Assembly (NCBI GenBank): GCA_902806595.1
Contig: CADCXC010000038.1
Coordinates: 496,001-560,000, forward strand
DNA length: 64,000 nt
Direction of reading: 5' to 3'
From: Pyrenopolyporus hunteri
Lineage: Eukaryota > Ascomycota > Sordariomycetes > Xylariales > Hypoxylaceae
The stretch's first letter is position 1. Each line of letters begins with the position of its first letter. Below the pieces are notes generated by a model. That model ran no database searches. It saw only the letters and a list, made by a program, of their open reading frames with translations, and was not told the DNA's origin. This document shows positions 27,301 to 39,142 of the stretch, piece by piece. The position numbers were made by a program, and so were the translations under genes.

Positions 27301-27938
27301 TTCTTGTCGGGAACAGGGTGTCTAACATGGTCTGGGAGGCTAGACTCGACCCGAGCCTGAAACCGGGCCCGCAGGCTACACGCGAGCAGCGTCTTAAGTT
27401 CATAACGGCGAAATATGTGGATAGAGCTTATGTGGAGCCGATTTCGGCTACTCTATCGAGGTATCCAACTGCCGACGAAACGCTCCTTGCGGCTATAAAG
27501 CGCAACGAGATCCAGCAGGTCATCTATGCGTTGGCGCTGAAGGCCAATCCCAATGTCCTGGACAAAGTCCGCGGGACTCATCCGGTATTTCTAGCTCTCG
27601 CCGCAGCCGATCCGGCGTCGCCATCGCCTACCACGCCGACGCCCGCGCGGCCAGAACCTGAAACCAGGGTTGTTCCTTTTCCGGTTGCCGAAATGCTAAT
27701 ACAGAACGGGGCCGAAATCCCCGCGACGATGCCCGCATTCCCCCTAAGTCGAAGCGCACAAATGTACATTGAGCAGAAGCGAGGCCGGAACGCCGCCGTT
27801 GAGGCGTCAGGCCCGTCGCTGTCAGGAAGCCTCAGCCCTATTTCAAGCGAGAGACTTCAGCGCGATAAGGACGCGCGTCTGCAGAAGCGCATCAGCGCGG
27901 GTGGGCGCCTTGCAAAGTCGCCGATTCCCGAGCGGTAG
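24349..27938 (+). CDS. BAR-PH-ArfGAP-ankyrin protein (ACAP/Cnt-like)
   Basis: Six exons: 24349-24412, 24465-24598, 24676-25020, 25073-25139, 25199-26561 and 26618-27938. They splice to 1097 residues with every phase matching. The order is a fungal N-terminal region (1-240), a low-complexity linker, a BAR domain (about 289-525), a PH domain (about 628-738) and an ArfGAP zinc finger (about 812-935). The finger has CADC and CIEC cysteine pairs followed by GIHRSLGTHIS, including the arginine of CIECSGIHR that serves as catalytic finger. Degenerate ankyrin repeats and a basic tail end the protein. Such proteins stimulate GTP hydrolysis on Arf GTPases while the BAR domain senses curved membranes; in yeasts they act in secretion, endocytosis and polarity. 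The intercysteine loop is 17 residues rather than the usual 16. Family assignment is strong. Confidence 0.93.
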
Positions 27939-30107
27939 AGACGGCGGATGTCGACGGCCTCCCTCTCGTCTTCATCACCGCCGCCGTCATGCTCACGGAA
28001 GAATCGGCTCAGTCGAGGGAAGTCGAATGCCACAGGTTCAAACTCTTCCTCATCCGCTTCCGAACGGTAGAGACGGCGATCGAATCGCTCCTTCTTCCAG
28101 TTACCGCATTTGGATTTCACCAAGACCTTAACCCCCTTATGTCCACCGATCTTGTGTCCTCGTTTGAGGATTGCGACGCCGCCGCCGCCGCCGCCTCGCT
28201 GTACTATTGACTCGTTGACGATTCTGGCTCTACGAACTGACGAAAACAGGCCTCTATGACTTAGGTTGGGATTGCATTGAACGTATTGGTATTGATGAAG
28301 AGGGTTTGACTTTTTCGGGTACGAGGAAGGGTGTAATATCTCCTTTTCTTCGGGGCGTTACGGAGCATATCAGGGGCAGAATACCAAATCGGCCCTGCAG
28401 CCTCTCGGCGGGCTACTACGCTGATACTGTTTTTTAGTAGCAGTTAAGGATATCGGGTCGGCTTTCCCCAGTCATGATACCAGGACATAGCTTTGAATCA
28501 TGGGACGGTGGAAACGTGCGCGGATGCACCCGTAATTTTAATCTGTATAATGAAGGTAGTGATTATATACCTACCTACCCCCTAGGCTGGTGTTGTTTTT
28601 GGGCTAGTCGGAATATTACCAAAGTGATCATCAACTTCGTCAAAAAGGGTTTTTGTAGTTTCTTGCGAAAGTGAGTCGCTAGCTACCTAATGCGTTCGTG
28701 ATATATTGTACGGTCTAAGATATGCGGTGGTCTCATCTGCCCGTAAGGATTCAAGCCGCGTTTCCGTACTATGACGTCCGTGCCGAGGGATGCTATAGAT
28801 TAGGTACCTAGGTACCGCCTATAGGATAGGTATCTCCCGTGAGACACCCGCTAGCAAAAGTATACCTACGGAATCTCGTGGATATTGTAACGCATGTGAG
28901 TCGCTGCAGGTGCTTTCTATAGACCATCACCTGAAACCCGGGCGTGTTGAGAGCGACACCGCGCGTGACCGCTCTAAGCCCCGTACATACGAAGGAGAAA
29001 CCGCCACTTTGTATAGGTAGGTAGGTAGCTATCAATCGTGATACGTATAGAGGTAGGTACCTAGGTAGCTGAGGTATAGTACCTTACCTCACCGAAAGAA
29101 AAACCGCGGTGCGTTCGCTTATATGCGACTATCCATAGCGAACCTGCCTAGGCAAGCACGTCCTATATTTCGTATCAGATTCAAACAAAAAGAGGAGTGG
29201 GAAAGAATGACGGAATTTAAGAGCCTACAAAGTACCACCACCCTTGGTACCCTAGGTATCTACCCTACGTATCCTCGCAAATGGATCCATCTACCACCCA
29301 ACCCATGTATAAACCATTTACACAGCCCTATACATGTACCTACGACAAGCCGGGACACAGGATACTATGCAGAAGCAGCCTCCCCACTTACTAATTAAAG
29401 TAGTAGGTACCTTGCTATGGTATGTGCATGTACGTATTAATCCTGAGAAGCTGGGGACGGGCATCTGGCACTATCAGCTGTTTGAGTTGAAAGTCCCAAA
29501 CTTTCCATGTTTTTCTCCTGACTCTCCTTGCGGGAACTACGGGCGCGGGCGTGGCATATGACTCGAGTGTTTTCAAGCTTATATGAAGCCATTATTCCTC
29601 GTGGTGCAGCCGAATAGTTGCTCGTTATGAGTCAATACCTAGGTTTAGGAATTCGACAAAAGTGAAAGGGCGATAGGTGCTGCAAGTCTTGCTCCGGGTG
29701 CCTGTTCGACCAACCAATCCTATAGTCGAGTTGGACCGACCCTCGGTATCCTTGGTATCATTCTACTACCCGCTCCACTTTCCCCCCCTGTCTGCTACCT
29801 AGTCTGCTGGTCTTGCTACCTGGGTACCGACCTACCAGGTAGTCTGCTCGCTCTTTCTAATTGGGAGCAGCTCTTCAATACCAATAAGCTTTTTTTTACC
29901 TTCGCCAACTCGCCTTAGATCTTTAATTTTTTTTTTTTCCCATCCGACTTTTCAGGCTTTCACCCCGTCCCACTACTGCGAGTCGAGAATCGCGGCTACA
30001 GTTCCCTGTTATATTATAGAGCTAACCGTGCTTTGACGTTTCCCTGCTCTTATTTTACTAGACCTGTCGGAATTCAGTTCGTGTAGCCTTGCTCAAGGCA
30101 GCCATCC
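27939..30107. other. 2.2-kb intergenic region
   Basis: No supported gene. Small ORFs directly after 27938 read through compositionally biased sequence and look like extensions of the ArfGAP 3' region. TAGG-type palindromes occur at 28801-28815, 29013-29029 and 29051-29069. Pyrimidine-rich runs at 29880-29945 precede the checkpoint kinase. Confidence 0.45.
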
Positions 30108-32433
30108 ATGGCGCCTCAAGAGGGGAGCCAATTGAAGCGAGGAAGGGTACCTCTACCCACCGCCCCCCGACTCATCCGCGTTTCTATTTAATTAATATAG
30201 CTTCATAGGAATCTCCTCCTTCTAAAATCGATAATGAAGCCTCAAAGAAACCTCGCCGATCTGGCCGATTGTCCCAGAAGGCGGAGAACGCCGAACAGCT
30301 AAAAACTCCAGTCATCGCCAATAAGCAGAAGCTACCTTCGCCAGTTACATATCAGACCGAGAGCGACGAGTTGTATAAGGAATCCACAGCTGAGCCGCCC
30401 GACGGACGCCCTAGCCAAGTCACACATCGCACTCCCGAAGAAACCTTTTCGCAGGTCCAGGCATTGTCCTCCCCTCCCCAAGACACTCAGGCTTTCCCGA
30501 CTTCACAATACGTCGACGCGAATGCCGCTCTCTCCGACGAGGTTGAAGATGAAGAAAAGGAGGGAGTATGGGGATACCTCTTCCCGCTAGATCCGAGACA
30601 TGGCGGGCGATGCGTGGTCTTGAGGAAACGGTCGACGTGTCCTATGCCCGACGACGTTGCTAGCGTATTGGCTAAGAAGCAGTCTGGCTCCTCCGGTGAT
30701 ACCCCGTTGAAAGAGGAAGAGAATTTCGAGAAGTCCAAGGCCAAAGGAACCCCGTCGGGTGGCTATCTTATTGGACGGCACCCCGAATGCGGTATGCCTC
30801 GATCCCCCCTGCTATTGCTCCTAAAATTTAAAATGGTGTACGACGTGTGCTGACCGTCAATAGACGTCATCGTAGACGACCCCATAGTCTCCAACCGTCA
30901 TTGTTTAATATTCACCGAGAACAAGGGCGACGATACTATTGCCATCCTCGAAGACCTGTCTAGCAATGGGACGTTCGTGAACGAGGCCATCGTTGGGAGG
31001 AACCAGCGTCGTGAGCTACAGGAGCAAGACGAAATCGCTGTTATGGACAAAGCTCGATTCATCTTTCGCTACCCGCGAACCCGTACCTCCAGCAAATTCT
31101 TGCAACAGTACACCCTCCTCGATCGCTTGGGTAAAGGCCACTTCGCCGAAGTTTACCTGTGCGTGGAGAAGTCTACCGGCCAACGATATGCCGTTAAGAT
31201 CTTCACCAAGAACCCCGGCATGGATGAGAGGTCGAAGACGGAGGGCCTGCAGCAGGAGATCGCGGTGTTAATGGGAGTCAGCCACCCCAACGTCCTATGC
31301 CTGAAGGACACTTTCAACGAGAAGAATGCCGTGTATCTGGTACTCGAACTTGCTCCGGAGGGCGAACTATTCAATTACATCGTAATGAAGCAGAAGTTAA
31401 CCGAGCAGGAGACGAGGAAGCTATTCATCCAGCTTTTCCAGGGCATCAAGTATTTGGTACGTCTTTCTGCTTCGTCGTTCGACTTAGGGCACGGCTGACA
31501 ACTACTTTAGCACGACCGGAATATCGTCCACCGAGATGTGAAGCCCGAAAACATCCTGCTAGTCGACAAGGATCTCCACGTAAAGCTTGCCGACTTTGGC
31601 CTTGCAAAGATAATCGGGGAGGAATCCTTTACAACCACTCTATGCGGCACGCCGAGCTACGTTGCCCCAGAGATCTTAGCGGAAGGCAGGCACAGGAAAT
31701 ATACCAAGGCTGTCGATATCTGGTCCCTCGGAGTTGTGCTGTATATCTGCCTGTGCGGCTTCCCTCCGTTCTCGGACGAGCTTTATAGCCACGACTTCCC
31801 TTATACTCTTTCGCAACAGATTAAGAGCGGCCGGTTTGACTATCCCTCTCCTTACTGGGACTCGGTGGGAGACCCGGCACGTAAGTTCTCGTCACCCCGG
31901 GTTGCGCGCCTTCCTATTCCTATTTAGCATTGCGAACTAATATACCCGTGTTAGTGGATCTTATCGATCACATGTTGGTCGTCGAACCGGAGAGGCGCTA
32001 CACGGTTGACCAATGTCTTGCGCACCCCTGGATAACCGAAAAGCCGGTGGCTGTCAATGACAGTACGGATGGCTTAGTAGCTGGGATCGGGGGCCTTGAT
32101 ATGCACCGGAGAGGTGCAGTCCGGGAGCGCACATTGCTCAGTTCCATCAACTCGGTACAGGTCGCCAACAAGGTGCCTCCGACCCCTGATGCGAAGAAAA
32201 GTCCCGTCAAAGTGTTTACCAAGAATCCAGATGCACAGAAAAACAATGCAAAGCCGGCGGAACCACGACCAGCGGATCAGCGAGGTACAAAGGAATTCAT
32301 GGAAATGGGTGGTAAAGGCGACCAAGAGCTGTTCGGCAACGATTCTACGAGCTTCTACTCCAAACCCGAAGCTATTGCTGCAAAGGGCAATAAAGCGAAA
32401 GGAAAGGGGAAAGCAAAAGGGAATGGGAAATAA
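30108..32433 (+). CDS. Chk2/Cds1-type checkpoint kinase (PRD-4-like)
   Basis: Five exons: 30108-30146, 30209-30791, 30864-31456, 31511-31880 and 31955-32433, giving 687 residues. The N-terminal 125 residues contain at least five SQ/TQ dipeptides, the cluster phosphorylated by ATM/ATR kinases in this family. A single FHA domain spans about 125-290, with IGRHPEC, SNRHC and SSNGTFVN motifs for phosphothreonine binding. The kinase domain (about 300-585) has GKGHFAEVY, AVKIF, catalytic HRD (Asp414), DFG (Asp433), the GTPSYVAPE activation segment and DIWSLGV. The tail is Lys/Gly-rich, KAKGKGKAKGNGK-like, a possible nuclear localisation signal. One FHA domain, not two, makes it Cds1/Chk2/PRD-4-like rather than budding-yeast Rad53-like. 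In Neurospora PRD-4 links DNA damage and translation stress to the circadian clock. The first exon of 13 codons is the least certain part. Confidence 0.93.
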
Positions 32434-33369
32434 TTGGGGGTGAATCGGGGATAATGTGGTATCGCCCGGCACCATGCAAGACCACCTATCGACCTACGTT
32501 GAGCATGTTTTAGGGGATTTGTTAGACGTTACTCCTTGTGGATGGCATGTTGCGGATCTTGAGAGCTTCGAAGCTCGCTCTTATTGGTACTCGCATATAA
32601 CGTCATTTCCAATGTCGGTTCTCTAATTATCTCACTCAGTGAGTACCCGACTCATGCTTGAAAGTTATATAGCTCTGGCGTCTCGGGGGTTCACGGTTTA
32701 TTTGGGCTTGAAAAGGGGAGAAGGGGGCCCTGTGCAATTTGCATCACAGATACCAGACGGGTACCGGCATATAATATACGTTGCTCAATCGGAGCGCTTT
32801 AGCAGATCATTAAGACCAATTATAGGAGATTATCCTCGATTAGTTAATTTTTCATACACTCGCGCCGAGAGGGAGGTTGATAGTTCACCGTTGTGTCTCC
32901 TTTCTCCCTTCCTCCGCCGTATTATCGTTTCCTCGCCGCTATGGGTAACTGGTGTCGGATATGGGACTCGTCCTGGTAACCGAGGTAAGTGAATGATATC
33001 TTAATATGTCGTCCTAAGTTCATACAGCTAACTTCTAGTCTTGAATGGGGAATATTCACCTACCTAAAATATAGAGATAATACCTAAGCACGTGGAATAT
33101 TCCAACCCCGCGGAAACGTTGCCACGCGTAGGTAGGTTAACCCTACGTAATATAACTGTCTAGTTACCTCGAATATCTTTGTTCGCAATCCTGTCGACAA
33201 AGAAGCCGGGCCCCGCGCCAGCGATTTGGGACCGAACGCATGCCTCGAAGCTTACGTACTATAGTTCTTTGTTGTGCATTGTGGGCGAAGAATATGGCAT
33301 ACTTTGCTTCCCAGACTTACAATATGACCGCTATTGATCTCCGGAGCGTAGCTTATTCTTGCTAACGAC
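32434..33369. other. Intergenic region
   Basis: Nothing supported. An ORF at 32639-32992 (+) shows no motif. Short CCTA tracts occur near 33055-33065 and 33126-33137. Confidence 0.4.
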
Positions 33370-34944
33370 ATGTACTCATATGATAATACAGCCAGGCAGG
33401 ATATTGAAAATGGGCAAGCAGTAATGGGCCGGAAGCTTGAAGGATCTCACGAATATCCGCCCCCGGAGGCCCTACCGGAATATGTGAACAGAGCCCTTCC
33501 GCCACCGCCGGGTTCGGGCTCTTCGTCCGTATACACCTCTGCGAACGAGGATCCGCAATGGCAAAACTTATCGAACCACCAGGTCCAGGACCACGATCCT
33601 GATATCAGCCCGGCGGGCGTCCTCGATGAGGGGGGACTGGCTATGATTCGGCCGCTTCAGCTTTTATCATTAACACCACCACGATTCCAACAGCAGGACA
33701 ACCCACAACAGCCTGTTACTGAGATAGCGGCCCCGCAACCGAGATACCCGGCTCGCGTAGTCCTAGAAACGGGCGAGGACGGGGAAATCATCAGCCCTAT
33801 GTCCGGCCCTTCACCAGGGAACACCGCGGAGCAGCAATACGAAGTCTCGCCCATCTCCCTCAACGGGTCTATGGCCAGCTTCCCCTCGGATATATCCGAC
33901 TACGGCCGCATCTCGGGCGCGAGCCGCAGGTCGTCTTCGTCGAGAGACGTATATCTCTTCCGGCGACAGGTCTCGCACGGGAAACACCCGATCGTGTTCC
34001 CCTCGGCGGACCTGCTCACCATGTCGGACCTCGACTCCGTGCCGCTGCACCGCCAGCTCCACCACATCCGACAGATCAACCTCCGGTACAGCGACCCCGG
34101 CAGCCCCATCACCGCCGCCGTGATCCACCCCCCGACCTCGTTCCCCTCCGACCCCAACCTCCGCCTCTCGCGGCGATTCGACGCCGATCGCCGGGAGTAC
34201 CGGGAGGCCCGCGACGCGAAGCCCCCGCCGATGCTGCAGCAATACCAGCACCAGCACCAGCAGGTTGACCCGCCGGGCCATCCCGGGACTCGCACCAGAT
34301 CGTCCTCGACCCCTGTTAGTTCCGGCGGCCCTAAAGTGGCTTTCGCAGGCGCCGTCGAGGGCTTCTCCGCGCGGAGCAACAGGGCGAGTAGCAGGAGGAC
34401 GGCTCCCGCGCCGCCGCCGCTCAAGCTGAGCGAGCGCCCGCTCGCGGAGCAGTACGTCAAGACGCCGTTTCCGGTGCTGGGGGCTGAGGCGCAGCGGGGG
34501 CAGCGGCAGTTGGGGTCGGGGGTTGCGGAACAAGTGAAGAAGAGTGAGAATGAGAATGAGAATGAGAGTGGTTTTGATAATGCTGGTGGTGGTGGTGGCG
34601 GGAGAACGAAGAAACGGAACCGCGTGTCGAGTTTACCCGGGCTTGTCTTCGGCAAAGCGTTGCGACATAAATTTTTCTGGGGCGGTGACGGCGGCAGCGG
34701 CAATGGCGGCGGCGATAATAGTCGTGGTGAGGCTGAGCTAAGCGCTCAGAAGAGTAAGGACGCTCGTCAGGAGGAGAGGACGTCGGGTGTGCCGAAGGTG
34801 AAGGATATTTTAGCTAGGGCGAAGTCGCTGCGGTTGGGCCGTGGGCTGGGGTTAGGCCTGGGCTCGGAGGAGGCGAGGAGGGAGAAGAGGAGGGAGGAGA
34901 TGAAGCGCCAGATTCGCATTAGCGAGCCCCTGCGTGATTTATAG
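33370..34944 (+). CDS. Disordered Pro/Ser/Gly-rich protein, function unknown
   Basis: A single uninterrupted frame of 524 residues. It has no recognisable catalytic domain. The first 190 residues are Pro/Gln/Glu-rich. A more ordered block at about 195-275 contains a hydrophobic segment reading HPIVFPSADLLTMSDLD and then Arg/Leu-rich helices. The remainder is Gly/Ser/Arg-rich with (EN)n, poly-Gly and GGDG tracts, and the C-terminus is a basic charged helix. Codon third positions become strongly G/C-rich from about 34000 to 34500. The stop codon TAG (34942-34944) forms the start of a TAGGTACCTACCTAGG repeat. The length of the frame and its sharp boundaries support coding. Function cannot be stated. 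Confidence 0.7.
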   Translation: MYSYDNTARQDIENGQAVMGRKLEGSHEYPPPEALPEYVNRALPPPPGSGSSSVYTSANEDPQWQNLSNHQVQDHDPDISPAGVLDEGGLAMIRPLQLLSLTPPRFQQQDNPQQPVTEIAAPQPRYPARVVLETGEDGEIISPMSGPSPGNTAEQQYEVSPISLNGSMASFPSDISDYGRISGASRRSSSSRDVYLFRRQVSHGKHPIVFPSADLLTMSDLDSVPLHRQLHHIRQINLRYSDPGSPITAAVIHPPTSFPSDPNLRLSRRFDADRREYREARDAKPPPMLQQYQHQHQQVDPPGHPGTRTRSSSTPVSSGGPKVAFAGAVEGFSARSNRASSRRTAPAPPPLKLSERPLAEQYVKTPFPVLGAEAQRGQRQLGSGVAEQVKKSENENENESGFDNAGGGGGGRTKKRNRVSSLPGLVFGKALRHKFFWGGDGGSGNGGGDNSRGEAELSAQKSKDARQEERTSGVPKVKDILARAKSLRLGRGLGLGLGSEEARREKRREEMKRQIRISEPLRDL

Positions 34945-34963
34945 GTACCTACCTAGGTAGGTA
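34943..34963. repeat. TAGG palindromic tract overlapping a stop codon
   Basis: A TAGGTACCTACCTAGG-type palindrome begins inside the TAG stop codon of the preceding gene and runs into its 3' flank. Confidence 0.8.
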
Positions 34964-35453
34964 AGGAGATGCTGGTTTATAAGTACATATAGGGTTCACC
35001 ACGAGACGGATACGTGTTGAGGGAATTTTACCAGAGGTCAAGTTAATGTGGAAATGTATATAATCGCTAGGTGGTAGATATCTCACGCAGGTGAAGAATG
35101 GGGTCCGCGAAAAGGGGCTTGCATTATTACGTGCTTGTTCAACTCGCGTATGTGAAATACACCAACCGCGCCGATATAGATAGACGCTGGCGGGATACTG
35201 TTGGTGTTTTGAGAGATATCTAGGGCATTGCTCTTCTACTCAGCCTATCCCGACACGATTTCGCTGGATTAAGCTGCCAATTGGGCTATATTGCGCTGGT
35301 ATTATATCCCGATACTATAGTAGCGCTAGAAATAACATCTCAACAGCACTGGGCGGAGGCGCCTAACCAATTCTCAAGCCGCACCCTTAGCAAAAAGCCA
35401 TATACGTCGGCCGCCTAGAAGAGAAAACTTGATGTCTAGATGTTATCATCGTG

Positions 35454-38400
35454 CTAGATCCTTCTTCTCTTACTAATCGACGATACGATACGTCGGAAAA
35501 GGCCTTTCGACTTTTTGGGCGGCGCTTCAGGGGGACCTCTCGGAGGTGATGCTGACGCTCTAGGCGACGTCCGGTTGCTAATTGCAGAACGAGTACGCTC
35601 TGGCTCAGAACTGGGCCTGTGGCTGGATGGATCGAGACTAGATCCAAGCCCACTATCCGAATGGCCTTCCGAACGACTTGCTAGGTCTTGGGGAGGATCT
35701 CCTCTCACGGGATCCCCGTAGTCCCCCCAATGCCAATGAATGTTAAGATTATGACCGAATATAACTGCCCCTCGGCTTTGTAGCTCGACTTGGTCCCTCT
35801 TCCCAAACCTCTTGGCGGATTTCAGAGTGAAAAATACTTGAACCGGGTCGTGGTGCTTGCGCCGCGATCCGCTGGTACAAGGGCAGGCGCAGAAGGTTGC
35901 TTGGTTCATGTGCCAGACGATGTTATGACACAGTCGTCTTGGATTGGAGGTCGGGTCCCCATCATTTTCCATGATATATTGGAGATCAGGCACGTAGGCG
36001 GCTAGATAATATTTCCCGCTCGGCAGTTGAGACCAAAGAGGACAAGACAAAGCTGTAGCGGTCCGCGGTTGGATTAATTCGCCGAACCCTCGTCCAAACA
36101 GAGTTACTGCATGTATGGCTCTGGTAAAGTCGACCCATCCCTTTCCGATAGTTTGTAGGGTAGCAACACGGGCGAAGAACGGGTCTCCATCTGCGACCAA
36201 ATCTTTGAAATCCCAACCCTCAAGTTGCCGACGCGGCCGAATATTCATTTTGAGGCCGGCTTGCCGTTCCGCGTCAGTTTGGCAATCGATTAGCTTCTCG
36301 AGGATATTATATATATGCTCGATTCTATCTTCTAGTCGGTAGTGTCTGGTTTGTCTCCTCGTCACCGTTCTGCTCATCTGGCCATCCCAGGTTTCCTCGT
36401 CGTAAACTTCAGTCTTGTCGATATATAATTTGAGGTTACGGTTATTCTCATCCGCCAGGACTTCGAGTGCGGATCTTGGCCGTGCTGAGTCGATGACTTC
36501 ACTTAAAGACTCTGGATCTAGGAGCCACGCCGAGTGGAATTTTCGCCTGCTATGCTCCAATGACGCTCTAAGAATATGAAGCAAAGCACTAGCTCCGTTC
36601 ACGAGCCAACCCCTTTTCTCTTCCTCGTCCCAAAATACGAAGTATTTGGAAGATATCCATTGGAGCTTAGAGAGGTAACCGAATCTAGTGATGTGAACGG
36701 GTTTCTGCGCGTTACCGAGAGTGAAGGCCGCTGTGCCTGTAACGAATTGCCCTCCTGAGACCTCAACCTTTTCCAGAAGACAGGTAGAGTGTACGTTAGG
36801 CAGCCTTGATTTCTCTACGCTGTATGTCGCTTGCATCGTCCCTAACACAGATTATTAGTTTGGCTTTTCGTAGGGAGAAATCGGCTGAACTTGCCGGCGA
36901 TAGAGATTGCGTTGGAGCACCACCCCAATACGTGGCGTAGTCGACCAAGGTCTGCTACCTTAACGTCGGTGTGCTCGATAACGCAATCAAGGTATGAAAT
37001 CCGTTTACTGGGGTTCTCGCTGTGGAGTAGGTGCCAGATAAGCAGGTTGCCTGATTGCTTGACTGGTACCAGCATGGCAGAGAATCCCTTAATGAAGACT
37101 TTCCCTTTGAACGTGTCAATATACCGTGTTCCTGATAATGCGATCATCATCTCGAGCGGCATCTCTAACCCCACACCTCTTTCTGCTCCATCTCTCCGGG
37201 GAGTCGGAAGGTTTTTGGCGATAATACAGTTGACGAATAAATAGTGCCAACATGTTCCTCTGGGACCCAAATATTCTCGGAACTCGGCAAACGGATATTT
37301 CTCCCTAGGACAGCAAGTAATAGAAAATACTGTAGCCGGTATTCCGTTATTTGGAGTACTAGCGCGTCTTATGTCTGCTTCAAGCACTATGGCAATATGG
37401 ATATTGGGCGGTATAGGTATCAACGTGGCTCCTAGCCACCCCAATTGCTCTCCGATTTCCATAAGAAGCACCGGAGGTCCAGTGGCCGTCACGAAGATTG
37501 AAGTACCGTCTATATGAGCTTTGAAATCCAGTGTAAAAGGGGCTTGGACTAAAGACACGTAAGTTCAGCTTTAGAAGTAGAATGAATGTATGAGTCGAAG
37601 GGAATTTACTAACAGGAAAAAGCCCCCCTGTGGTTTCTATCTCTCAACATTCCTTGCAAGGCCACAAGAGTCTGTCGTCCTGTCAGGGGCCACACTTCAT
37701 CTATATACTGACGACAGGTAAGGGCTTGTGGAGCCTTGATTGGTCCCGTCAGAGTAATAGCGTTGGCGATAGCTTCGTCACTGGGTACGTCGTATTCCTG
37801 CGCTTTGAGGAATTTTAATACGTCCCAGTGCACAACGTAGACCACCGTAGATTTGCCGGGAGTTGCACTCTGACCAACGTGTGTCGGAAGATCGATAGAT
37901 GCTATTGCTCGAAGCTCTTGTCTTATCGAACCCCGGAGGGCAGTTCCCCCCGTTTCGAGAACCATTTCCCTGCGTACCCGGCTAAGAAACCAAGCAGAAC
38001 TAGGGCCCGCAAATATTATTCTCACAAAATCCTCTAGCTTTGGGAAGGCAAAACTTTTGGTTTGGCTGGGTCCTTCATGGCGTGGCGTCTCTCGATCGGT
38101 CCCGACAGAGAAATCCCGACTCTCTTCGTATTCCGTACCTCTCTCTTCCGCTCCCCCGGAATAGCTCTCGAAGGAAGCTAATATTTCTCTAACATTGCGG
38201 TTAGATATTACCGATGCCCAGGGTCTGTATGTTAGGCTATGACTTACTCTCGGTGCGTATAGAGAAAGGTCGTGAGATTGAGATGGACTTGAGACGAAGC
38301 ATGGGACGCGGACAAGGACACGAAATCCTGTAAAAGATCGGGAAGTGCGGACGACAATCTCTGAACTGCTTCCTTGCCTGGATCTTCTATTCCGATTCTG

Positions 38401-38543
38401 CTCCATGTTCCTTTAACGAATGCGTCTATATAGGCTTTTGCTTCTGTGTCCGATGGGTATGAGAAGTCTGGATGTATCGATTTGGTGTCTTCGTCGCGGT
38501 TTCCGCTAAGGCGAGGATGATCATGGCTAGGTTCCGACTCCAT
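35454..38543 (-). CDS. 970-residue fungal-only protein, function unknown
   Basis: Four exons: 38543-38248, 38188-37614, 37548-36895 and 36841-35454, in phase, giving 970 residues. Intron 3 is GC-AG (gcaagt ... gttag). I recognise the layout from uncharacterised proteins that occur in several copies in Fusarium and related fungi. Shared features include a short helical N-terminal unit, a block with EIGEQLGWLGA, a block with GFSAMLVPVKQSGN and IWHLL, a block with LEGWDFKDL and WVDFTRAIHAVTLFG, and a Cys-rich CACPC segment. The last 90 residues are Ser/Pro-rich and end in a basic FRRIVSSISKRRR tail. No catalytic motif or membrane span is evident. The start is the first ATG in frame; a GTG four codons upstream sits where relatives often begin with MSAR. 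Function is unknown; a role in recognition or incompatibility has been neither shown nor excluded. Confidence 0.85.
36842..36894 (-). other. GC-AG intron
   Basis: Third intron of the 970-residue gene: donor gcaagt, acceptor gttag, 53 nt. No GT donor at this place keeps the frame between the two conserved exons. Confidence 0.7.
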
Positions 38544-39142
38544 TCTTGCCGACACTGTTGCAGAGCTATTCTGGTCGAGCTTATCGCACTAGCCGCCCGG
38601 ATCGAATTCGAGCGGAATAGATGATGCTTCGATGGTATTTAGCGGGTCGACGCTATATCCCTGGGACTCGGGCGCATAGGAATTGGGTATGAAATGGGGC
38701 CCCGTTTAGCTAAGGCACGTTTTGCTTGTCATATAAGCTATTATGGATTATTCTACTAGAGGTGACCTATCCTGTATAACAGGTCAAACAGGGGCTTGAA
38801 CTTGAGATCGTATCGTGGCCTGGTTCTATTCGACCGAGCGTAGCCTCGCCGATGACTTTGGCGGCTTCCGACTTACCGCCATTGCCGTAAAGTATGATAG
38901 GCAAATTAGAGTCACCCTGGTGCTTTGGGAGTATTGGAAGACGTACTTTTACGTCTCATCGACGCGGCTGTAATAAAAAAATGGATAATAAGTGCCCAGC
39001 TGTCCACAATCATCGATTATCAACGATAGGTTGGAGGCAAGCTTAAGGCTTGCCGTGGTTGTAGATGAGCTGAAGCAGGGGGCCACTTAGTGAAGCTTCA
39101 TTCGCCAGGTCGACGGGCCAATACCCAGTGATCGACGCTTAC
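38544..39142. other. Intergenic region
   Basis: No supported gene. It contains the promoter of the 970-residue protein gene and the 3' flank of the dehydrogenase gene. A short A/T-rich patch is seen around 38975-39000. Confidence 0.4.

Noticed and set aside
33811..34703. Long antisense ORFs (240 and 267 codons) opposite the disordered protein gene
   Set aside because: They lie in the G/C-rich third-position part of the sense gene, which removes stops on the other strand. Their translations are low-complexity and have no domain.
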